Below are positions 56,069 to 64,000 of a stretch of 64,000 nucleotides of DNA, piece after piece; position 1 is the first letter of the stretch, and every line of letters starts with the position of its first letter. Below the pieces are notes generated by a model that did not search any database, was not told the DNA's origin, and saw nothing but the letters and a program-made list of their open reading frames with translations. Location: positions 26,018,554-26,082,553 of the forward strand of contig AP025067.1 of NCBI GenBank assembly GCA_036186865.1, written 5' to 3'. Both the position numbers and the translations under genes were made by a program. Origin of the DNA: Eustoma russellianum. Lineage: Eukaryota; Streptophyta; Magnoliopsida; Gentianales; Gentianaceae.

Positions 56069-58900
56069 TTCTACCCCATTACAAAAAGTTTTGTCCTCGA
56101 AACTTGTGCATTACGAAATTAATGATTTAGTATAGCCCTTCATAAATTATTTACTAAGGTCATGACCGAAATTAGCATTCCTTGCGTATTCCGATATGAT
56201 ACTCATTTCACTTCCTCGGTACAGGACTAAGTTCTCAAAACATTCAGTGTGTAAGCACACCATGTACTCTTTAAATCTATTGCCCTCCGCCTGATAGATC
56301 GTAACCTATTCTTGTATAGTCCTCGAATCAACCTTAAGGGTAACGTCAATATACACGCTTCATGACTTAATCGTCGGTCTATATCGAACTTATATTGGTT
56401 ATCATGAACAACACTCTAAAGTCAGTTCTTAAGTGTAGCCCAATCTTTAACTTACGCCCTGCTCACAAGATTCATCCCTAAAGCCATATGTATATATTCC
56501 TTTTTTTTTCCTCCGAAATACGATGTACTCTAGTACGATTTAATTTAGTCGATACTACGTCTCTCAAGGTGCTCTAGCCCTTATGCGATTCAATCCTTAG
56601 TCCTTGCTAATGAGTGCTTACAATCTTCTACTTACCCACTTGACATGTATTACCCAGCTTATCGCAATCTACGATCCCCGATTCATAAACTTATCCCATA
56701 TGATTTATCACTTAATTACTCAACCTCCTTTATGTATGCCAATACGATAACCGTTATCCCTCCTTAACGCAACTAAGTCTTCATAAGTAATTCTTATATA
56801 CTTACCAACTAGCTCCATGATCATGCTCTTAATCTCTCAGAGATACCGTCATAAGCCTAGCATACGAACTATATGTATGGACATGCTTTTTTTTTTAAAT
56901 GCAGTTTAAGTGGCTATAATCCAAAATATAGCTTCAATTAGTTATACAGTATCTCTAATTTTTTTTTTGTAAACATGCGAGCTAAAGTATTATAAATTAT
57001 CTTCGCAGATGTTGATTCACATGACCTCTTATAAAAAGAAAGACTAACTTGTTCGCAAGAATGTCTCAAACAAAGAAGAAAAGAATATATGTGAGCATAT
57101 CCTACTCTCAAGAGTGTTTCAGGTAGGACCTCCTTAAAACCATTTGAAACTCAACGACATAAAGGTTTATAAAATAATTTGGAAGTGGTATATCTCTTTC
57201 AAAAAGAATGTACGTTTTGCAACTACTTTTTGTCTCGCAAAATATTAGGTAACTTCGTGGCAAGCAGGTGATAATTCTAAGAATAAAATGCTTGCGATAT
57301 CGATAATCAACAACTCACATTATTTTAGTAAAATAAACATAGTTAAACGAAAATTTTTGAAATAATATCAGAAATATATAGACATATTGTTTTTCAAATC
57401 ATCAACATTTTAAAATGTATCTATTTTTTCAGAGCTTGTCAATAGTAGTTGAAATTCCATCAGGTTGGAATACGAATACGGAAGAAGATATAACCTGGTT
57501 AAGGTAGCAGACTATAAATAAACAAACTAGTTAAAATACTTAGAAAAAAATTGAAAAATCTTTGAAATATAGGGTATATCTTGGTGTACGTGCTCATGTA
57601 TAAATATTTAACCGCTTGAAACATATCTATCCATACTTCGTATAATTTCTATAATCCACACTTACGGTCAGGAATAAATCTTTCTAAGTACCGTATCTTA
57701 TAGGTCTAATGTTCGTCTACTCATGATAACATCTTTAGCTGAGACACTTCACTCCTAGCCTGGCAACTCAATATTATTCGTCTTAAGGTATTCTCATTTA
57801 CCGTACTTCCGTGCGCCACACTAATCCATCGCACTTCCTACTGGGTTATTTTAACCGCTAATTCTAATTCAGTTAGTCTCACATGAACAGTACTTATTAC
57901 TTGTTCAAGCTTGCTTCCTTGCAACTTCAAGCCTACTCGACTCAAGCCGAGTAACTCTATGTTTCTAGGGGTTCATCACTTAGCTAAAGATTTTGTGACA
58001 CTTTATCGTTCGAAGGCGTATACTATAGTAGGTTTTCGTATGTCACTGCCGATCAAGATCGCTAATAAGACTAATATGATCGGCCTATTTTGGTAATTCT
58101 AAAATTAGCATTTTAATTGTAAACTATAAACTCCGTTGACAGTATCTGTCACTAACTCTATTGATCATAATGCTTATAAATCGTTGCTTAATTTCTGTCA
58201 TGCTACTATAAATCATCCCTTAGTATTTACTCCACTATTACTATTCATTTCTTAGTAGCTATGGTCCCAACTTAGTCCTAAGCCTACTATGGTATTACCG
58301 TCCAGGTAAGAATATGGACCTTCTCTAATTTACCCTAGTGGTGTCAAGTACTATGTTGCAATTATGGTAAGGTAGCCCGAGTTACTGCCTGACCCGGTAA
58401 TATTGATCTAAGGTTTGTACTAGAATGTTCTGATTAACATCATAATTCATTCGAATCAATTATATAATGTTCAACTAGGGTTGCTAAGATCACGGCTTAG
58501 AGAGTTGTGATCAACCTTACATAAGGGAGAAGTGCATGGGGTATCTTAGATGTATGTGTCTCCAAAACCGTTGGCTCTCTATAGTTTAGGATCATATCTT
58601 ATCTCTAGGATCGTTCCTAGCATCACCCTTCTTACCCTCTAAGATCGCGTTTTATCTCCCAATCATAATTAGTACATAATCAACACCTATTACTAATTCC
58701 ATATTTATGTCCAAAGTCAACTCGTAATCAATATCATTACTTACGTCTAAAATCGTGACTTATGTTCAGAATCATCGCTTATAACTGGGGTCCTTGCCTA
58801 TGTTCATGATCATCGCCTTAAGTTCAAATCATCACATAGGTCTAAGGTTGTGTCTTAGGGGCAAAATCATAAGTTATTTTCTAACATCAGGGCCTGGAGA
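56069..58900 (-). other. non-coding interior of the gypsy derivative
   Basis: It starts after the LTR with TTCTACCCCATT (purine tract on the minus strand) and a TCCTCGAAACTT block shared with the chromovirus. Nearly 2.8 kb follows without a domain or long ORF; it is AT-rich, and unrelated to the chromovirus pol as far as I can see. Confidence 0.7.
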
Positions 58901-59163
58901 AGCACGGAGTGCGGTGGTGCCGTATCCCCCGAGTGGTTCCCTCAAAGGTTGGGACATGCATCCCTCACATCTCCTCAGTGTAACACCTTATGTCACGCCG
59001 AGGCGGTGGTAGAGTAGGGGGGTTGCTGCAGCTGAGCAACACTTTGCGCTATCACTGTGATAGCGCCTATCAGTGCCTGGGGTACTAACACTGGTGGTGG
59101 TGGTGGAGGGTTCTCGTCCTCATTGCCACCATTTCCTTGGTTATCTCTTCTGTGAGGCATTTT
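58900..59163 (-). pseudogene. residual gag N-terminus of the gypsy derivative
   Basis: The minus-strand ATG at about 59159-59161 opens a frame with MPHRRDNQGNGGNEDENPP, a Pro run, ALIGAITVIAQSV and a Gln run. It matches the chromovirus gag start more completely than that element's own damaged copy. Traces such as HVPTFEGTT (about 58950) follow before similarity ends. Capsid and zinc knuckle are missing. Confidence 0.75.
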
Positions 59164-59428
59164 TCTGCAAAATCAACGCTTATTAGCATTCAGCAATTCC
59201 AAAAACATAAGTACTGAAAGCCCATATGCGTTGTACAAGGTAGGATTTGTACCCTAAGTAGAGTAACGTTTATTGATTAACTTTTATCGCGCTCGCACAC
59301 CACCCATCCCAATCAAACTTACATATAGAATCACATACTTAGACCTAAAGATCAACTTAAGGTGAAAATCATAACTTAAGACTCTACATGTCATAAGGTA
59401 GATCTGAAGCCTAGGCTCTGATACCACC

Positions 59429-62221
59429 TGTAGCGCCCCGACCCGGACAGCGGAATCCGAACCGGTACAACCCGTCGTAGCTTACTGAGAAGACTACAAG
59501 ACGTCTCATCTCTCGTATACACATCAGCAATGACGTAAGAGAAACAAGTGCGGAAACATGAATCTGATAAATCTCCACCATAAATTCAATACATCAAACG
59601 ATAATAACATCGCTAAGGGTAGTCACAGTAATAATGAACTAATCCTCAAGTGTATGAAAGAACGGAAATAAATAACAACTGTGGCATCTAGCTCCCAACA
59701 TGTCTCTCTATATCCCATTCAGCCCACTCGCCCTCGTCTTCTATGAATATCATGTTGTAGCTAGGCTCATCTGCAATCACAAAGGTAGTACCCTTAGCGA
59801 AAAACGCTAGCAAGTAACCCGCTTATAAGACATACGGGATCAACACATGGCAAGACATGAGTAATGTATAATTCAAGGGAATTGTGGGGCACATGTCTTG
59901 TAACTTTCAAATATATAAGCGAATAACTTAATAAAGCAAGTACAGCATTTTGCACGCAAATAACAATTTATTGGCAATCAGATACCACTCACATTCATAC
60001 CACATTGACTCTCGTGATGCATGTCAAAATATGCACTACACTACACAATCACAAATGCATGAGCCACTTCTTTTCAAATCAGTGCAATGCATGTCACAAT
60101 GTCCGGTCTCGTAACTCGTAACCCTGTAACGCACCCTGGCTTATATTTCCATCCCGGTTAACGTTACAGGCTCGTTATGCTCTGTGATGCATTTGGCTTA
60201 TATTTCCATCCCGATTAACATCACAGACTCGTAAAACCCTGCAATGCACCTCAGCTTATATTTCCATCCCGATTAACATTGCAGAGGACTTTATACCCTG
60301 TAACGCACCCCGGCTTATATTTCCATCCCGGTTAACGTTACAGTCTTTGTGCCCTACAATGCACCCCGGCTTAAATTTCCATCCCGGTTAACATTGCAGG
60401 TCACCTTCGCAAATCTGTGCCGAAGCACCTTCCTTTTCAAATCAATATGCAAATGCAAGTGCCATGATGCAAGACTCCTCGTTTCAATCACCTTTCTCGT
60501 TCTCGTATGAAATTCACATTCACATAAGTAGTTCATGTACACACGCGCAAGTATAAGCAACACACAAGCTTTCGCTAATTTACACACCATAACTTAAGCT
60601 TCAACCATCTCGTCCACACTTATTCCTGATTCTAAGGTTCACAACCTAATGCAAGTGTCCTTGACAATCCTTCCTTGAACTCTCAAACACCTCGTACGTT
60701 CATCTCCTAACCCACCTAAGTCATCCAAGTTGAACTCCGATTCGAATACCCTTCAAATTCTCCAAACTTGATTCACCATCTTAAGTCATGTTCCCAAGAC
60801 TTAGACTAGTCCTAATCAGGTCCTAAGAAGTCCCTAAGGTCACCCAAAGGATCCCCTAACTTCCCTCTTTCTTCCATTACTTTCTCACAAAACTGGTTGA
60901 CGTCATACCCTGACGTCGATCGATCTACGTACGTCATACCCTGACGTCGATCGATCGACGTCCATCTGAGGCACGTCGATCTCTCACTCAACCTACGTCA
61001 TACCCTCACGCCATACCCTCACTTACTGCACGTCATACCCTCACGTCATACCCGCACGTCATACCCTCACGTCATACCCTCACTTACTGCACGTCATACC
61101 CTCATGTCATACCCTCACTTACTGCACGTCATACCCTCACGTCATACCCTCACTTACTGCACGTCATACCCTCACGTCATACCCTCACATCATACCCTCA
61201 CGTCATACCCTCACTTACTACACGTCATACCCTCACTCTAAACTACGTCGATCGATCGACGTGCATCTGAGGCACGTCGATCTCTCACTCCTTCCACGTC
61301 GATCAATCGACGTGCATCTGAGGCACGTCGATCTCTCACCTGCTATACGTCGATCGATCGACGTCATAATTTCTCAGAATCTTCATCCTGCGATTTCTGC
61401 AGATCTATAACCCAATCATTTTCCAACTTTCTTCCCCTCAATCCAAGCCTAATCTTCCATCTCAATCCATTCTTAATTCCCTCAACAAGATCCTTCATAC
61501 GCACGTCAACGATTCAATCCTAAAACTTGAATCCTTCATCAAATCAAACCAAAACCTAATCTTTCCACTCCTCCCTCCCTTCAACCGCCATTATCCACAA
61601 AGTGGGGGTCAAGGGATGGGGATTTACATGATCTCACGTAATCAACGAACATCAAACAAGATTTCAACATATAATGGCCAAATCTCAAACCAAAACACAT
61701 AGATCGCACAAATAGATTCACATGAAGAAATTACTGCATGGTGATCCAAATTGATATCAAAAGTAGGCCTTTTTCTTTCGCAAAAACGTAAGAACTTATA
61801 AGTAGATTACTTGCCTTTGATTACTCGGAGAAGGAACGAAGAACGGACGAAGATTGGATGAAGATCTAGCGGAGTTCTTCGCCTAGGGTTGAGGGGAGAT
61901 GAAAACCGCCTAGGAGGAGAGAGTTTTGCGTCGTTCTCTCTTCTGAGAAAAGGGAAAACTGACGCTATGTCAGTTTTTTTTATAAGGAAAGGGAAAAGTT
62001 TGGAGTTTCTAAATTTATATCCTATTTTCCTATTTATCTTAAAGGATAAATCCTAATATTTAATTCAGAATTAAATCCTCATTAATTTCAATACTTAAAC
62101 CCTCAATTAATTCCCATTAATCCTATTATTTAATTCGTAATTAATTACGGTTGACCGTCATTAATCTCATTTAATTCTTCTTTATCTCTTAATTATTCTA
62201 CGGAGGTTGCGGGGCGTAACA
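59429..62221 (-). repeat. LTR B of the gypsy derivative
   Basis: Near-identical to LTR A; hairpin array 60124-60399, palindrome and minisatellite block 60912-61366. The right end abuts copia RNase H codons. Confidence 0.9.
60124..60399. repeat. tandem hairpin array (5 units), LTR B
   Basis: Same five units as LTR A. Unit 1 here is fully paired (CGTTACAG), and unit 5 has one arm change (CTACAATG). Confidence 0.9.
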
Positions 62222-64000
62222 AATATGGTCTGTTTCGTACTTTTCCATGAGATCGCACCTCCGGCTAGGGTAAACACATAGCCTGAGGTCCATTTCATAC
62301 TATCATAACATCTAGCAAATCAGAATCTATATATCTAGTGATCTCTAACTTATCAGATCTCTGATACATCTGTACGTGTTGTTTTGTTTCTTGTAAATAT
62401 TTCAGCACCCTCTTTGCTGTTGTCCAGTGATCCTTACCCGGATCAGAGAGGTATCTACCTAACATTCCTGTAATGAATGCCAAGTCTGGTCGTGTACATA
62501 CTTGGGCATACATTATACTCCCTACCACCGAAGCATAGGGAGTATTCCTCATCTGTGAACATTCAAACTCTGTTTGAGGACATTGTTTCAGGCTGAATTT
62601 GTCTCCTCTTGCCACAAGGGTATTAAGTGGTTTACACTTATCCATGCTATACCACTTCAACACCTTTTCGATGTATGTCTGTTGTGAGAGAGCTAAGATA
62701 CCTTAGGTAAGATTCCCGTATCTCAAGTCCCAGCACATATGAGGCTTCACCAAGGTCTTTCATTTCAAAATGTTTTCTCAGAAAGGCTTTGGTGTCGCTC
62801 AACATGTTTGCATCGTTTGTTGCAAGCAATATATCATCTACGTACAAGATCATGAATATGAACTTGCTCCCACCAAACTTGTGATACACACATTCGTCAA
62901 TTCGGTTTGCCTCAAAACCGAAGGAGGCAATTACTTTGGCAAATTTGAAGTACCACTGTCGAGACGCTTGCTTGAGCCCATAGATTGATTTCTTTAGTCG
63001 ATAAACCATGCCTTTTGGATCTCCCACCTTAAATTGAGGCGGTTGAACCATGTAATGGTCTCATCGAGTTCTCCGTAAAAACGCAAGTCTTAACATCCAT
63101 CTGATGTTGCTCAAGATCTATGTGCCACTAAAGCCATGATTATCCGAAAGGAATCCTTCATGGGCACTAGAGAGAAGGTTTCCGTTTAGTCTATGCGCTC
63201 CTTTTGGGTAAACCCTTTAGCAACAAGTTGAGCTTTATATCGTTCTACGTTGCCTTTTGAATCCCGTTTGGTTTTAAATATCCATTTGCAACCAACGGGT
63301 TTTGAACCTTTAGGCAATGAGACGACATCCCATACCTTGTTGTCGTGCATAGATTTTATTTCTTCTTCCATGGCCTTTATCCACTTTTCTGAATTTCGAC
63401 ATTGCAATGTTTCTTGGACGTTTTCGGGGTCATCGTCCAACATACCAATATCGAATTCGTGTTCTTAGAGATACACCACATAGTCGCTAGGTAAGGGGTT
63501 TCTCCGTTCACGAGTAGATCTCCTTAGGGGCACTTGTTCTTGGGATACTGTAGGTTCCTGAACTGCATCAGCCGGCAATTCATCGGGTTCTTCAGTAACT
63601 TCCTCAGAAACATGAATTTGTTCCTGTGGAGCGTCACTATTGGGATGAGGTACCTCAGGTGCAGGTATCGCTGATGCTATCTCCCCAAAAGATGGTTTGA
63701 TTCGCATTTCTGTCGCATCTGAGTGTGCCTCATCTAACTCGATGTTATGCTGATGCAAATTATCCCCCCCGGAACCAAAGTATCCTCAAAGAACTTTACC
63801 AAATTTGTCTCAAAAAACACTTTACTTGTGGGATCGTAGAATTTATACCCTCGTGACCTTTCCGAGTAACCAACGAAATAGCAACTAACTTTTTTGGTGT
63901 CCAGCTTTCTTTCATTTGGTCTGTAATGCTTCGCCTCTGCTGGACAACCCCAAACCCCTATGTGGTTAAGGCTAGGCTTACGCTTAGTCCATAACTCATA
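62222..64000 (-). pseudogene. pol of the second copia: integrase end, reverse transcriptase, part of RNase H
   Basis: Reading leftward from 64000: integrase C-terminus (VSCYFVGYSERSRGYKFYDP near 63880-63820), a Pro/Glu-rich linker (63758-63465), then reverse transcriptase with WIKAMEEEIKSMHDNKVWD, GCKWIFKTKRDSKGNVERYK and a stop near 63188. It continues with RLKKSIYGLKQASRQWYFKF and an intact YVDDILLA (about 62855-62830), then GSIMYAQVCTRPDLAFI. RNase H reaches SGYVFTLAGGAISWKSTKQT and is cut at 62222. Several stops and frameshifts are present. The polymerase active site is better kept than in the copia at 26049-51493. Confidence 0.9.

Larger units (their letters stand above)
52838..62221 (-). 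mobile_element. non-autonomous gypsy derivative (LARD-like) with partial tandem second copy
   Basis: Order on the plus strand: partial leader and gag start 52838-53269, LTR A 53270-56068 (2799 bp), largely non-coding interior 56069-59428, LTR B 59429-62221 (2793 bp). LTRs begin TGTAGCGCCCCGACC and end GGGGCGTAACA. Met-tRNA primer-binding sites (GGCTCTGATACCA) abut both LTRs on their left (53255-53267 and 59414-59426), so orientation is minus. LTRs, leader and gag start are homologous to the chromovirus at 40891-50768, but no pol is present. This fits a large retrotransposon derivative using the enzymes of a chromovirus partner. 52838-53269 duplicates 59009-59428. Confidence 0.82.
51603..64000 (-). 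mobile_element. second Ty1/copia element, minus strand, interrupted and running off the right edge
   Basis: The 3' LTR is 51603-52466 (864 bp, TGTTGGG...CCCAACA). The polypurine tract ACAAGTGGGAGATT lies on the minus strand (52467-52480), a 3' untranslated remnant reaches 52837, and pol resumes at 62222-64000. The ~9.4 kb gypsy derivative lies between. The 5' LTR and gag are beyond the window. Confidence 0.85.

Overview
This window is nuclear DNA from a flowering plant, most likely a eudicot. Spliced genes with GT-AG introns, a plant cell-wall X8-domain gene and dense nested plant retrotransposons show this. There is no bacterial-style gene organisation. I can defend only two host genes. One is a two-exon gene for organellar (probably mitochondrial) ribosomal protein uS17 (8541-9432). 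The other is a four-exon gene for a GPI-anchored X8-domain, plasmodesmata callose-binding-like protein (23677-25403). Most of the rest is mobile DNA.

Layout. 1-1800: 3' end of a Ty3/gypsy element with an antisense extra ORF that leaves the window. 2400-8170: a small RTE-type LINE remnant, then a decayed L1-type LINE (about 2800-7917) between two ~110 bp direct repeats. 8541-9432: uS17. 9433-17300: AT-rich non-coding DNA with a small repeat family (SINE-like, four copies plus a fifth fragment in the X8 gene), a foldback MITE, a piece of plastid DNA (rpl2 fused to antisense 5S rRNA), a 10-N gap and other fragments. 17306-20538: a miniature LTR element (TRIM) that contains a complete 2.8 kb solo LTR with a perfect 5-bp target duplication. 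23114-25403: a second foldback MITE in the upstream region of the X8 gene, then the gene.

26049-51493 is one old Ty1/copia element opened twice. A 10.5 kb SIRE/Maximus-like copia (26405-36946, target duplication ACTAG) sits in its 5' LTR. A 9.9 kb Tekay/Del-like chromovirus (40891-50768, minus strand, target duplication GTCAG) sits in its RNase H region. 51603-64000 is a further copia on the minus strand that runs off the right edge. It is interrupted by a mostly non-coding element (52838-62221) whose LTRs are related to those of the chromovirus: a large retrotransposon derivative with a partial tandem second copy.

The most unusual signal is inside the chromovirus and derivative LTRs. All four LTRs carry a tandem array of four or five ~46-nt hairpins whose arms change in concert (compensatory substitutions at three outer-stem positions and one inner-stem position) around an almost invariant loop. 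A second array of ATCGAT-cored palindromes follows, and its arms also change symmetrically between the two families. I found no defence system, CRISPR array or operon, and none is expected here.
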